Source: Hydractinia symbiolongicarpus
Taxonomy: Eukaryota > Cnidaria > Hydrozoa > Anthoathecata > Hydractiniidae
DNA: 64,000 bases
Reading direction: 5' to 3'
NCBI RefSeq assembly: GCF_029227915.1
Contig: NC_079878.1
Location: 18,910,001 to 18,974,000, forward strand
Part shown: positions 21,860 to 35,149 of the stretch, piece after piece
Layout of the letters: each line of letters opens with the position of its first letter
How positions within the stretch are numbered: position 1 is the first letter of the stretch
Position numbers and translations under genes: made by a program
The notes under the pieces: model-generated
Told to the model about the DNA's origin: nothing
Seen by the model: the letters and a program-made list of their open reading frames with translations, nothing else
The model's database searches: none

Positions 21860-24573
21860 ACTTGTTTTCGGCTAACGTAAATATTGATTAACAATTCTTT
21901 AATGTTCGCACAAATATCTTAGTATTATATCAGCATGTTCAGTTGAATCTAATTTGCTTTCTTTGTACTATTTACCATAAACTATTGCAACTAAACACAA
22001 CAACAAAATTAAGATAATCTTTTTACACATCATATATTTTGTAAAATTGTCTTGAGCTTTCTGTGTTACTCCTTCTTTTTCTACTAAATTGCTTCTACGA
22101 TTAATGAGGATCTTAACGGTTGGACAGATAAACAACATTTGAAAGCAGCAATTAAATCAGCCTTTTCTTCCTAATTAGCGTCTTATTTATAATTTTTTTA
22201 CTGCGTTTATTATCACTTAAGGTACTATCGATTCAACAGTGTGCAAGAGTTTACGTGGAGCCAACATCAAGTGCATTTTTGTATGTCAAGCTCAAGTGAC
22301 ATTGAATACTTTCACGAACATACATTTTCAGTCCGAAGCGAATTGGTGAAGCGTGCATCATAAATACTCTCCTTGCATTTGTAATTTACGTCTGACATTT
22401 ATTGACGTAATATACCACAACAACAAACGCGTCACGCTTCGAATGAGTCCACCACTGTTCAAACTTAGAACGTTCATTTGCAGAAAAAAAAAATGCCGGA
22501 AGTCACACCATGATTTTACACGTCGTGAAATCAGTTAAAAAAACACATCCGTTTCACGAAGAAAACCTACACTATATAAACGTTTAGGGAGATTAAGCTC
22601 TTTAAAATATCACGCAAAGCAACCTCCGCTTGTTTGTCTTCTTGAATATTAGGGTTGAGATTTTGTTAAAATTAGAAACATATTGAAAACGTACTCAATC
22701 TGAATTCCTTTTAGAATTAGAAAGAAACAATTATTTTAAACAAATTTTCAAATAAAAAAAGGAAACAAGCACATTTAACGTCAACTAAAATTTAAATTTT
22801 TCAAATGAAAAGTGAAAAGATAAAATTTGACCTTACTGTAATGTAACCGCTCATTTTTTTACTGCATCTGATTGGAAAATTCTTGGAAGTTCTAGGGTAT
22901 TCGTCGCGTTTATATTTATCAAAAGACATCTTTGCAAACACTAACCATGCAATGATAAGAAAATGAGTTATGAAACAAAGTGAAAACGTTAGTCACGTAA
23001 AGCAAACTTTTTTTAAAAAAAAAAACGTGTTAGTGTGTTGCAATCCATATACCTGCATAATATCTAACAATACCATATGCACCAAACATTTACGTGTACA
23101 AAAAGTACATAGTTTGAGTGCGTTGACATCAAATCGTTATGCTTTTAGTTAAAACCTATACTTGATTCATGCGAGTCAAGTTTTTCATTCATTATATTTT
23201 CTGTTGTTTTAAAATAAGTTTAACAAATCGCATATTGTACTTAAACAAATGTAAAACTATTTTTCTTTTCGACTGTGAGATCGCATATATCTGTTGTTGA
23301 CATTTCCATATTTACTAAAGGTAGAAAAAGAAGCAAAGCATCCTGTGTAAATACAACCTTATATATGACATAGATTACACGAGGTCACTGATGCAGAGAC
23401 ATTATTTAACACCAAAACATTGACAAAATGACTTTGAACATTTTTGGCCAATTTTTACTTGGAAATGATATAACCAGATAACGTCGCATCAAAACTATTT
23501 AGAGGAGTCGTATATCGAAATTTTCTTAATAAACATGACTCACTTAAACAGAAAACAAAAATCTGTTTTGAGAAAGAAAAAAAATAAAGTCGGCGAGATA
23601 ATGCGTCAACGATTAGTTTAAACAGACTGAGAATGAAGCCGAAATCCTGCTGCTTGTAATTATTTTGATGAAAAATATACCTTGATATGGCTACACGTAA
23701 ACTAACTGTGAATTATGTTTCTAATAATGGGAAGTTAAGCGACGGTAAAGACTTTGTGTAAAACCTTATAAGAAATCAGTCATCGCGTTTTTTTTTTCCG
23801 CTTTAAACCTCAGCTTATCCGTTTTGTTATGACTACATATTTTTTATGAAAACACTTTATTTTTTTAACACTTAATTTAGTTTGGTGGGTAGTCCTACCC
23901 TTCACAATATTAGACACTAGCTATTTTGTTTTAAAATGAGAAGTTTTTCCACAAAAAGTTACCCAATAAAAATATTTACATACAGTCATCACGTTTGGAG
24001 CAGTATTTTGGAATTTGGTTGTGGATTCCACACGCCGCACCTCTGCCGTGTAAATAGAGCTAAAGAATTCTATATTAGAGACGTCTTAAACAGGAATCAC
24101 GCAAATAGCCTCGCTTAATTTCTTATTTAAACACATGCATTTTCTCGTTTTGTAAACGAACAAACGTCTTGGGTCTTTATAAAAATTTGAGCTGCTAAAA
24201 CAAAAGCAAAAAAATGTACAAAAAGAAGGAAAAGAGTTTAACTTATTAGCATATAAAATCTTGTTAGTATTCTATACGTATCATGTAAGTTTCATTGCGA
24301 ATAAAACGTGAAAATAACAACAACGCAGTCAGCGAGACAAATAAAGGATTTTTGAGGAAGTAAAACTTAATCCACGCTCTGTACCATAGTTCAGAGCAAA
24401 AGAGTTTTTATCTATGTATCATGAAATTACAAAATCGTGCACACCTGCCGTGATATGCAACTTCAACATGCAACTGTGAAAAGAAAGAAATTATAGTGTT
24501 TTTTTAGCTGTTAACCTTGCCAAAAAACCGAAGCATGCTAGAATTCTAGTTTAAAAATTTAAAATTTTTTACA
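21860..24573. other. Region 5' of the M13 gene; no further gene seen
   Basis: This stretch should contain the M13 promoter and 5' UTR; no clear TATA element was singled out. A TGAATGAATG-type microsatellite lies in the first M13 intron (21500-21560), not here. No exon with family resemblance was found. Confidence 0.4.
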
Positions 24574-24694
24574 TCTATATTATAATGCCTGTGTACGTCT
24601 GTCTGTCCGTCCGTCCGTCCGTCTGTCTGTCACGCAAAATGGTAGCTTAGCTGCGACTGGCGAACCCGTGGATTTTTCACGGGCTGACGACTAG
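24574..24694 (+). mobile_element. 121-bp miniature Helitron-like element
   Basis: It starts TCTATATTATAATGCCTGTG after an A, runs through a GTCTGTCCGTCC repeat, and ends with a GC-rich hairpin (CCCGTG-loop-CACGGG). CTGACGA and then CTAG follow the hairpin, and a T follows the element. A TC start, a hairpin about 7-10 nt before a CTRR end, and A/T flanks without a target duplication are the Helitron signature. It has no coding capacity and would need an autonomous relative elsewhere. Confidence 0.7.
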
Positions 24695-26860
24695 TTATCT
24701 AGTATTTACATAGAACTCTGACGCAACAAATCTATTGTTATATGATACCTACTTGGTTTTATCGGATTTCAATTCAACAATAATGTTTATGAAAATTAAC
24801 TAAAAGGATATATTTTGTTTTGCTGGAATAACTAAGTTTTTTTTAGCTCATCACGAAATTATTTCAGAAAGAAAAAACGTACACTGGAATCTTCCTAAAT
24901 TAGGGATACGTGCCGGCGAGGGAAGGGGGAGGGAGGGGGGTGTCTATTTTTTTAAGATTAAAAACAAATTTTAAAGCTAATATAAAACTTAACTTACGGA
25001 AATACCGTTTGGAAGTTCCTACTGATTGCTTGCGATACTGATTGCGGGTCAAAAGCAGTCACTTGGATAAAAATGAAAATAGATAAATAGGTAACAAATA
25101 CCAGAACGAAAAATATTTAGCGCTCAATTTCAGCAGCGCATTTCACAAGTCAAACGGCTTTAGGACGCTTCTTCTTTTTAAGGTAAGAGTATTTTTTATG
25201 AAGAAGAGTTGAGTTGCTAAAACATTTTAAGATTGGACCTAAATATTTTAATAAGCGGCCTTACATTTATACCTTGAAACTATCATAGTTTGAGAGAAAA
25301 ACCACGGGACTTTCAAAATGTCAAGAAATTAGGTGTAAAGATTGTACTAGCTTTTAATTAACCACTGAGAATGTAATTTATAATGACGTCAAGTAATAAT
25401 AAATATTCTGATAGTTTCCTGGCCTAATGCTCACAGAATATTATACACTTTTATTTTTATTTTTCGTCATTCTTAAAAAACGGCGTTTTGAGTCTTAATA
25501 ATTCTTAAAGTGGTTGTTACGGAATCTATAAAGTAGATGAAATTTAATTAAAATTGTCGAGAAACGCAGTAACATGGTTGAATGGATAAGAAAGTGGCTT
25601 AATATCAAACAGGTGAACCAACGAGAAAATGAATATCTCCAGAAAAGCCATGACGTAACAAAAAAAATCGTAAAAAATAACGTAACGACGAGACTCAATT
25701 TTAGAGAAAAGATAAAAATAAAAAAGTGCGCGTTATGTAAACCTGCTGATAGAAAGGCGAGCACATATTTTTTCCACTCCTCTTCACGATTGCATGCATT
25801 TTGAGCATCCATATTTGAAAATGAGATACTAAGAAAACCTATAGTATTTTTTATAACAACTTTTAACCAGTCCAAACAAATGGTAACCACGCATTTCCAA
25901 GCACATGTAGTTGCTCTAACATTTCTTCCATATCTTGATCGTGCTATAACCATACAGGCTATAACGAAGCTAAATAATTAATTCCCTATCAAAAAAACTG
26001 AAAATAACAAGCAAATGAACGAGGCTAAAGTTGTCTTGATGATACAAACATAATATCTTTTTTTTATTTTTTACTTTTATTCCAGAAAACAAAAACAGAA
26101 CAACATCATTTACGCTAGACTATCACGCATTTTAAAATTATGTAGTTGCTTAGCGACAGCAAAAGCCTCTATTTTGCGTCAAATATCGATTTCTTGTTAC
26201 ACTTTTACTCTCTTCTTTACTCTTCGAATGAAAATTTGCAAATTCTATCACCTAGTTTTTATTTCGTTACGAAGGGAAGCGCGTTAGGACGTGATAGATG
26301 AGAGCTGTATTGTTTCTAGCCTGTTTTCCAACAAAGAAGCACACAAGGTGCAATATATCCTTTGAAAAGTTACTCGACTAGCTTTACCGAAGAGTTAGAC
26401 AGCTGTACGCGAAGAACAGTATGAAATATATCAACAATAAAAAAGTTTTGTTTTATTGCGAATGAAATTTTAAAATAAAAAAATAAACACTTTATTCTTT
26501 TCTTGTAAACCTCGTCTCCAGGCCACTTTTGAAAGAGCTATCATGAATTTGTTGCAGCGCACCACGTAACGTCAGTGAAATTATGTGTGAAAAGATGAAT
26601 ATTTGAAGAATCCACTCCCCTATTATATGGACATGTCGGTGCTTTCCATGTTACACAAATACATCAACGACCCATTTCTTTAACGTGACGAAAACTAACC
26701 CAAAAATAATGGATAAGAAGGCTATTGATATTTACTGAGGACGAAATTTTTTTTAAAAACCTGAACAACCCCAAAGTCTGTATCTCGGGAATTTAAAGAA
26801 ACAACATTTAGTCAAGAGATAAGAATTCAATTATGCAACAATATTCGGCGAATCAGTCCA
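24695..26860. other. Intergenic; no supported gene
   Basis: No confident gene. A short minus-strand stretch at about 25735-25812 reads MDAQNACNREEEWKKYVLAF and ends at a possible donor (CAGCAG|GTTTAC), so a first coding exon is conceivable. No partner exon or family match was found. A G-rich patch (GAGGGAAGGGGGAGGGAGGG-like) lies near 24917-24940. Confidence 0.35.
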
Positions 26861-28170
26861 GTGAATATCACTACTCGTGGAAAAAGACACCTTGGTGCCT
26901 GTATCGGATCAGAGGACTATCTATCGATAAGAATATTGTGGATATTTGATCGAAAGGACCTTAAAACATTGTGTGAAGTCGCCGACACACAACCGCAGGC
27001 TGCTTATGCAGCTTTTGCAAAAGGATACAAATCCAAATTTTCTTATTTCATCCGGACAATGGAAGGGTTTGAACAATTCACTGAACCTATTGACTTGTTG
27101 CTTAGTGACAAATTCCTACCCGCACTGTTCGGAGGACAATGCGAAGTATTTAACAATCATAGAGACATGGTCTCCTTGAATCCATCAGAAGGAGGACTCG
27201 GAATTAGCACCATTTCAAAAATAGCAACCGAACAACACCAAGTCTCCGTTAAAATTACAAAGATACATGTCATTGCAATTTTAAGTCAGAAAAATATAAT
27301 GCCTGAAACCAATGGTAACGGAAAATCGATAAGTGAATTAAAAGCAGAAGTAAAATCAAAACGTAGGATGTCGAAAAAAGATGAGGTTAAAGCCACTCAC
27401 GACAATAACTTAAAATCACTGGTAGATCAGGCATGCGACAAAGGAGCTAGTGGATGGTTGAAAGCTTTACCTATTAAGTAGCAGAACCTAGACCTTAACA
27501 AAAAGTAATTCCGAGACGCCCTTCGCTTAAGGTACAATGCGCCACACAAAAACTTACCAACATATTGTGCGTGTGGCGAAAGATTTAATAAATATCACGC
27601 AATGAATTGCAAGAAGGGTGGATTTGTAGTAAACAGAGACGACAACATTAGAGATTTTTTAGCGTGTTTAAAGAAAGTCTGCAATTATGTAGAAACAGAA
27701 CCGCGTTTAATGTCTATCGCAAATGAGAAATTTTTCTTGAAAACTGCCAACACCAGCGAAGATGTTAGGTTGGATTTTAAAGCGAAAGGTTTTTGGAGGA
27801 AGGTAGAAACTGCATTTTTCGATGTTAGAGTCACCCACGTTAATTCAGAATCCTCTAAAAACCTTGATACGGAAACACAGTTTAAAAGACACAAAAAAGC
27901 CAAAAACGCGAGTACCTTGAACGAGTACTGGTTTTTGGGAAAAATGGTGGTGTTGGTGACGAATGCGGACGATTTCTAGCTAACTTAGCAGCAAAAATCT
28001 CTGCTAAAACTGATGATAATTACGCAGCCATAGTGACATGGTCACGTACACGACTCTCTATGGAACTGACACGTGTCTATTTGCTTTGTTTAAGAGGGTT
28101 AAGGACTCCATTCAGATCGTACAATACTGAGGAGATCTGTTTGGACAATGTTGCTAGTGGCTTAGGCTAG
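26861..28170 (+). pseudogene. Decayed 3' end of a retroelement polyprotein
   Basis: Three frame segments read one after another: 26861-27481, about 27485-27979 and about 27976-28170, separated by a stop and a frame change. Recognisable stretches are SGWLKALPIK, FRDALRLRYNAPHKNLPTYC followed by ACGERFNKYHAMNCKKGGFV (a C-x-C-x7-H-x3-C metal-binding pattern), then FRKVE-type and FFDVRVTHVNSES, and near the end LCLRGLRTP. Similar C-terminal modules follow reverse transcriptase in repeated cnidarian and other invertebrate elements. No reverse-transcriptase core is present, so this is a 5'-truncated, inactive copy. The exact clade is not assigned. Confidence 0.6.
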
Positions 28171-28214
28171 CTTTTGTATTTAAGGTAGCTAAAGATTTAT
28201 TCTCGTAGTTTTCC

Positions 28215-28960
28215 CATTACTTGGCTTGTGGTTTCTATAGGGCAATAAAATAATTTTAATTTTTGGACCAATTTTGGCCTAAAATAATATCACCATCATG
28301 TCCAGCATACTTTTTTGTTACCTGTGCTAAATTTTGTCGAAAATAAAGTAGTTTTTATTTTCGGACCAATTTTGGCCTAAAATGACATTGAAGTGACAAA
28401 AAGCAAAATTTTGATGTCACCATCATGTTCGGCATACTTTTTTGTTACCTTTGTCAAATTTTGTCGAAAATAAATTAGTTTTAATTTTCGGACCAATTTT
28501 GGCTTAAAATGACATTTAGGTGACATAGCTAAATCAAAATTATGATGTCACTATTATGTTCAGCATAATTTTTTTGTTAACTGTTCCAAGTTTTGTCGAA
28601 AAGAAATACCAATTTTGGCCGTATGAAGTTTAAATTTGTGACGTTGTAATTGACCATTTGGTTAGTTAGTTGAATTTCCGCGCCCGAAGGCGTAGCAAAT
28701 TCTTTAAAACTGTCGTTTTTTTCTTTCTCGGAGCATTTTTTGAGAAAAAATCGACCCTGGGATTTCACGTTCCTCTGAGAGGAGGATAGTGTTGGTATAA
28801 CTGACTAACTAACTAACCCTGCCCAAATGGGCAAGCTCCCTAAGTACTGGGAAGTCATCTAAATGACGTTTCAGGCCAAAATTCGTATTTGTTTTCGACA
28901 AAATTTGGCACAGTTAACAAAAAAAGTATGCTAAACATGATGGTGACATCAAAATTTTGT
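28215..28960. repeat. Imperfect tandem repeat, ~100-125 bp units, plus one inverted copy
   Basis: The unit contains GGACCAATTTTGGCCTAAAA, then ATGATGTCACCATCATGTTC, CATACTTTTTTGTTACC and AAATTTTGTCGAAAATAAA. Copies start near 28265, 28365 and 28490, with a partial copy at 28605. A partial copy in reverse orientation occupies about 28870-28960, so the array may be part of a larger inverted-repeat element. Confidence 0.7.
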
Positions 28961-30209
28961 TTTTTTTCGTCAACTAAATACCCTTTAAGACCATAAACGT
29001 TTCAATCGCAAGACTTTAAACCATGAATGATAGGCTGTATTTTTTGTTAGCAATTTCTTTTAAAATGTGAGTTTATTATGACACGTTTTTGAGTTTGTTG
29101 TAAGATATAATGTTACTTGTGTGCTTTATCTTCAGAGCTTCATGCGCCAAACCTCTTCGAATGTTTGGCACGATAACACAACGAATTAGCAGGTTGTCAT
29201 CAAATGTTTTGGTAGCGAGTGGAAATTCTTAGAGCCCCCAGGGCTTCTTGTTACGAGTTGGAAACACATCCTCGCAGGCGAGATAGTAAAAAGAAAAAAA
29301 AAGTACAAATAGTTACCAAGATGAGATTCGAACACACGACTACTCCCGTGTCGGTGCTCAGAGAGGCAAAAAGTTCCATTTTGGGACGGACAGCTGCATT
29401 TGAATACCCTAGCATCTGTGAGCTAGTGTAATTATGCAACACCAACTTTGCTACCAACCTTTGTGAAGCCAGATATAATCGAAACGATTGCTAGTAATTG
29501 TAAGCAAATTTAGTACGTAAAGCAAATAAAACTGAGCGGAGGATGTGGCAAAAAAAAGAAAGTATTTGTTGTAACCTCGTTTTAAACGAGTTAGTAGAAT
29601 CTAATGACGGAAATCACTCGAGGAAAAACAATGGAATGGTGAAAAGAAGAAGACAAAATGGATTTCATAACAACATTGTTCAAGAACTAAAAATAGAGGA
29701 CCGATTCAGTTTCAAGATGTTACGGATGGACCGTTTTAGACTTGGAATTAATTCATCTTAGAAAAAATCTCACATCTAATAAATGGAGGCCACCAATTCT
29801 AGCTTTTATCACTCACTTTCAACGAAAGTATTACTACACAGATTAACAATTCGAACGTTTGACGTCGTTCAAAAAATAAGAACGTTTGAAAGTGGAAATG
29901 TTAAAAAACTCCACCAAACCGATCAAATTTCCCCATTTTGATGAAGAAATATGTTTGATGAAAAATGTGTTCTGGAACATATCATCAAAGCACCAGCAAA
30001 CCAAATTTTTTCTTCTTTTTAAAAAAATATAAAAAATTATGCATATACGCAAACCAATCAAACATCAACATCAGAAAACGAATTGCAACCTTGCAATAAC
30101 AGTCGGGTGTTTGTATTGAAGCTTTGCATACACTATGACGGTCATCTCAAAAAAGTCAAAAGTTAAAAAATATCAAGGTATTCAAAAAGTACCCCCCGAA
30201 GTAAATTAA
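28961..30209. other. Repeat-rich, no gene seen
   Basis: Apart from the SINE-like segment at about 29240-29410, no feature is supported. The plus frame 29543-29761 has no recognised relative. Confidence 0.4.
29240..29410 (-). repeat. tRNA-related SINE-like copy (minus orientation)
   Basis: On the minus strand the segment reads GAGCACCGACACGGGAGTAG, then a B-box-like GTGTTCGAATC, then ATCTTGGTAAC and a T run. About 100 bp of this is shared with 53190-53315 in the same orientation, with a few differences. That shows a dispersed repeat. SINE identity rests on the B-box-like motif only. Confidence 0.5.
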
Positions 30210-31119
30210 CGACTTTCATACAGCGCAGTCTGGGCACGAATATAGCGCTTGTAGGGACAAATTTTTAGCTTGTTTTTGTGGGACTCGATAGCCCAGTCAA
30301 ATTTCTCAGTCACTTTCTCACAAAGAATTATTTCTGTTGTACGTAGAAAGGCGGAAAAATGTGTAACCTTTTGTTGTTTCTTTCCTAATTCTTTGCTTTT
30401 TATACTAACGTTTAACTTTTAAATAACGTGTTAAAATGGTGCTGCTAGTCCTCTCTATGGTATATTAACTTTATTTTGCTGATGCTGAAGATTTAGTAAT
30501 TTTAGTGAAAGAAAAATCAGTATTGTTAAATAACGAAAACATTATTGTGGATAAAAAATGAAAAACTTTGTGGTAGAAATTTGTGGATGTTGGATTTTAA
30601 TTTTTCAAAGGTAGATGTAACTAACAGCTAACATAATGATAATATAAGAAAAGTATTTACAGTGATATTTTCCTTGCCCTTGCCAGGCTAACTAAAGCTA
30701 ACTGGCTTAAACTACACCTTTCACCACACCTTTCGTCAGCTATTTACCTAGCTAGTTAGCTAACTGCACTTGCTTTGTTTTGAAATATAATGGTAGTAAC
30801 TATTGCGGACAATATTTTTTTAAAGGTAACAATAAAAATTAGCAATGTGGTGCCAACAATAACATTTCTTTCTGGTTTAACACGTTGGACACTTGACTTT
30901 TAGCTAGGGCAACCTTCTAGTCATTTAATAACCTTGAATTTTGTGTCTTACAGTTCATAAACCATTAAAGAATACTCTCTTTTAATTTGAGTGTTATAAT
31001 AGTAAAGCAGGGAGGTATAAATGTTAATGTTGTTGTTGTTTTCTTGTTGCGCTACCATTATGAAAAATTTGTCCCTACAAGCGCTTTACCTGTGCCAAGA
31101 CTGCGCTGTATGAAAGTCG
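30210..31119. mobile_element. ~910-bp MITE with ~55-bp inverted ends
   Basis: CGACTTTCATACAGCGCAGT on the left, continuing through GCGCTTGTAGGGACAAATTT, is mirrored by the right end (AAATTTGTCCCTACAAGCGC to GTATGAAAGTCG). TAA or TTAA lies next to the left end and GTAA next to the right, so a TAA duplication is possible but not clean. No coding sequence was recognised. Confidence 0.75.
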
Positions 31120-32781
31120 GTAATTCAAATATTTAAAATTCTCTAAAAATTTCGTCTATTTTTTCAGTAGCAATAGGCAGCAAAAAATACAGCTACCTAT
31201 GTCTGCACCAAAACCACAGATTGCCGAAGCTATACATACAAAACTAAAATGAATAAATTGTGTTTTGTAGAATAAAAGGCATAACATAAAAAGAAAGTGC
31301 TAGCTCCCCATGAAGGGTACATTAAGGTAGCCATAACCTTTTTGAAAATACTTTATTATAAATAAATGATTGTTTTAACATGAACTGAGCAACTTCCAAA
31401 ATAGCCGTCGTCATGGTAGCTGCCGTTTTGTTTATAAAATCAGGATTTGCGATTAGTTTAATTAGTGGACAAATGTTGCTGATGTGCCGTGCCAACATAA
31501 TAAAAAATTGAACATGAACCAAACACTCGCGTATATGCGATCAAAAAATAAAATTATCAACCAAAATTTTAAACCCCGCAATTCACTACGATAAAATGTT
31601 GTGAAATGGACGGGATGCGGTATTGTCGCAGTCCTGATATAAAGGCTGTACACAAAGTTTGTTTATCAATCATAAAACTCTGATAACAATAGATGAATGA
31701 ATGAATGCATGAATGAATAAATGAATGAATGAATGAATGAATAAATGATTGAAGGAAGGAATGAAGAATGGAATGATTGTTGTGGTATTTTGACAAGTGA
31801 ATATGCAAAATAAATTCACAAGTAATTCACGTAATGTTAATACGCCATGCTACCATGTTTGTGTCAACAGAACTCAATGTGTTTCATATTATTGTCGTCT
31901 TCTGTTCAAAGTTGGGAATAATAATTGAGAATAATAAAAAAAAAACACTTACTGGACGCAATGATTACTTTTTCTCCACCTGAAAGAGAATTACAGAAAA
32001 TTACGTATTACGTGCATGTTATCAGAATTTTCAGAAGAGCTTTGGGGATGAGGTTAATTGCATAGGACATTTTTTTAATTTTTCAGGACAAAATAAACGA
32101 TAGTATTTCAAAGATAAAGTGTATCGTGATGCTATCAAAACAAGGTAAACTCAAATAAACTCTAGCCGTGCCATGCCGTGACAAACTCATCAAATATATA
32201 CTTAGTTGGAATCGACGCAGCTTATAAAACCAATACCTGGCCGTGCAGAATCGAGCCAAAAACGCTGACCTAGCTTTGACGCACGCTGAACCGAGACATC
32301 ATGAATATTTAAGAGTTCGGTTTGGCACAATACAGGTTATATAATGAGTCTTATAAACATAAGAATTTTGAAGCGCGCAGCTTTACTTTGCCTCTTCTTC
32401 CCCGCCGATTAATTTTATGATTCCATGTTAACAAGCAGACAAAAATGCACGAAATACTAATGTGAGTTAACGACAAATCATAAAATATAAGAGAAACAGT
32501 CAAGCACACAAATCAGAACATTCGGAATTAAAAAAACTCACGAGCGCATAGACCACGTGCTACTCAAAACATTATGTCTTAAGTTTATACATGTATGTTG
32601 AAACAGGATGTGCCGTGGAAAATTCATGTGCCAAACACGTAAGCATTACAAAACAAACCTATGTGAGCATGTCTGGTTTTTTAACCGTCACTAACACCAG
32701 TGCAATAGTTACGTAATAATATCTGCTAAGCTATATTGCGGTGGTAGGTAAGATATTAAAATTGTTTAGTTGATTAACACG
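31120..32781. other. Intergenic; microsatellite, no gene seen
   Basis: A GAAT-type microsatellite occupies about 31693-31770. A possible 27-nt microexon (31953-31979, minus) with acceptor and donor was seen but not confirmed. No other coding signal is supported. Confidence 0.35.
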
Positions 32782-33276
32782 TACTCTTTTGTGCTTAAAT
32801 GAAGGGGGGGGGGTCGAATAAGCAGGGGGGGTGGGTACTCCGGAGAAAGTTTCTTAAAGTGGGGGGGGGGGGGGGGGTCATAATATAATGACCTACGTGG
32901 GGATTACGATATTTTCTGTAAAATGGGGGGGGGGGGGGGTGAAAAAAATAGGGGGAGGGAGGGGGGGGAATAAAACGACTAACTATTAATAAACTAACAC
33001 TAGTGAAACATTTAAAAATAAAGATAACAATGCTTTTGACATGTTTAAGGAATAAGCTTTGCTGACATTTTGTTAATATTTGTTATTTTTAACCTGTAAA
33101 TAAGACGCTGCTTTGTGATATTCAAAAAACTTATTATGGGGGGTGATAATATAATGAGGTGGGTCTCATTCTCAAATTTTAATAAAATTGGAGGGGTCAT
33201 TATAAAATGATTTTAGGGGTGAAAAGTTTGAAAAAGTGCGATTTGAACCCCCCTTACAATTAAGCACAAAAGTGTA
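32782..33276. mobile_element. 495-bp G-rich MITE
   Basis: The ends TACTCTTTTGTGCTTAAATG and, reverse-complemented at the right, TACACTTTTGTGCTTAATTG are inverted, and each leads into a G run. The interior holds at least five runs of 8-17 G and repeated TCATWATAWAATGA motifs. Ends beginning with TA fit a TA-target family such as Tc1/mariner, but this is inferred. Confidence 0.65.
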
Positions 33277-35149
33277 AAAATGGTGGTTAATTCAGTGAAC
33301 AAAGTTCGGTTTCCAGTATTTTGGTGTTTCTTACTGGTAATATTGCTGAAAAATTCACGGCAATTCACTCGTCTTAACAAAATCAATAAAAAAAATATCA
33401 TATTTGTTATTTCCCCAGAACGATTCTTTTTCTCGCGAACAGACGGAATACGAGTAATAGAAAAGATAGAGAAGAAGACTAGTCGACAGCCCAAGGACAA
33501 ATTCATGAGTTTCCATCCTATGTATCCAACATGTAGGTGATGCTAACAAAATGAGAGTATTATTAAATCAACGGAAACTTTTCATTTGCTACTTGTAGCT
33601 ATCATCCTTGGCTCACAGACAGACAAGCCGTAGTCCGTGAAAACATTCACTGGTTCGACTGTCGGCTCATTATGTCACCACTCGTTGTATATATCAGGGA
33701 CATAAATATTTCGTGCATCTTTATCACAAAGTAGTGATTCGGCTATCACAATCTTCATTACACAAACAACAGCTATTTTAAAAATAAAATAGTCGTTAGT
33801 ACGAGAAAAAATCCACGAGAATGTGTCCATCCAATGTGTCCATATGTCCATCCAATGTGCCCATGTGTCCATCGCATTGGTATTTCGTGCCTTCCTTTCG
33901 CCTGACAACGACTAATGATATATAGACATCCTCAATTTGTTGAAAATCCATGGGAATTCGCCCGTGGCACATATATTTCCAGCATCGGTAATTCGTACAT
34001 TCTTGTTCGAATGTTAGCATGGAGTAATAATATGCATGATTAACCCTAACGGAATACAGCTGAGCTTAACTATTTTGAACACATAGGAGACAGTTATTAT
34101 TATGGAAAGAAGACAATGAGAGCTTCATGTTAAGAGAGGCGAACTGCGCTGCGGCACGGCTGCTAAATAAAAGTTTATGATGAGTGTTAATTTTAAAGAC
34201 CAGACTGACTGGGCTTGGTCGCCTGCTCCATAAAAACACTCCTCACTATAAGAATGAATATACAGACCGGAAACATTCAATAACAAATCGAACGCGCAAC
34301 ATGGTGGCTTCATATTTTTCCCACAACCTGGTTTGTGGTTTCAAGTTTCTATACGCGATTTGTTCCCTTTCTAATATTCAGGAGTCACGAATCTCATCAT
34401 AACAAACTTTATCATTCGAAGTTGGTAGTATATTGTGGAAAAAGGACTTAAAACATGAAAAAAATATTGTTGTTGGTTATGACAGATATTTCTTTAGTTC
34501 AAAAAAGTTTAAACTATATTACGTAAAATATTCTTGGGTATCTCGAGTCAAAGATCTTATTTTTGATGTTTCCTGGTAAGTACATCCAAAAAGCTACTTA
34601 TTTTCACCCATACAGCCATGAAAATTATGTAAAAACGTTGCTAGGAAGATATATGGATACTTAGTTGTGAAATATAGTTATTTATTTGTTATTACAGTAG
34701 CAGATTTAGGATATAAAATCTATAAAAATTTTTCTCTCGCTTAAAATTTATTTTCTGGCTGCTATAAAATAATTTTTTGTTCGCCTCTCCTTTTAGACAA
34801 AATTTAAATTACGTAACCGTGTCACTAATAGCTTTTATTTTTTATTAAGTTTATGACCCTTTTTTGTTAATCTCTACCAAAGAGTTTATAATCTTAACAC
34901 AGACTTTGCTACGCGTAAACGTTCATAGTAAACAAAAGATGTGATGATAGAAGCTGTGTGGGCAGACAGCAACAAACCATCACGCATTTCGTGTTCGCAA
35001 ACAGAGACTAAGGGCGAATTATAATCTTAAGGTAACTTTAAAATAAACAAATTCATGAAAATCGAGGAGTGTACTTGTTAACAACTTTATGTCATTTACA
35101 TTTATTGCGTTTTGGTTTGTACAAAACACTCTGGTCATTCATCTTACCT
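33277..35149. other. Intergenic; no gene seen
   Basis: No exon supported. A short imperfect repeat CCATCCAATGTGYCCATRTGTCCATC lies near 33825-33870 and accounts for the open frame there. Confidence 0.35.

Noticed and set aside
25495-25953. 152-codon minus frame
   Set aside because: Low-complexity hydrophobic composition with no family resemblance; only a weak possible first exon inside it was noted.
31569-31808. 79-codon minus frame with repeated SFIHSFIH
   Set aside because: Translation of a GAAT microsatellite.
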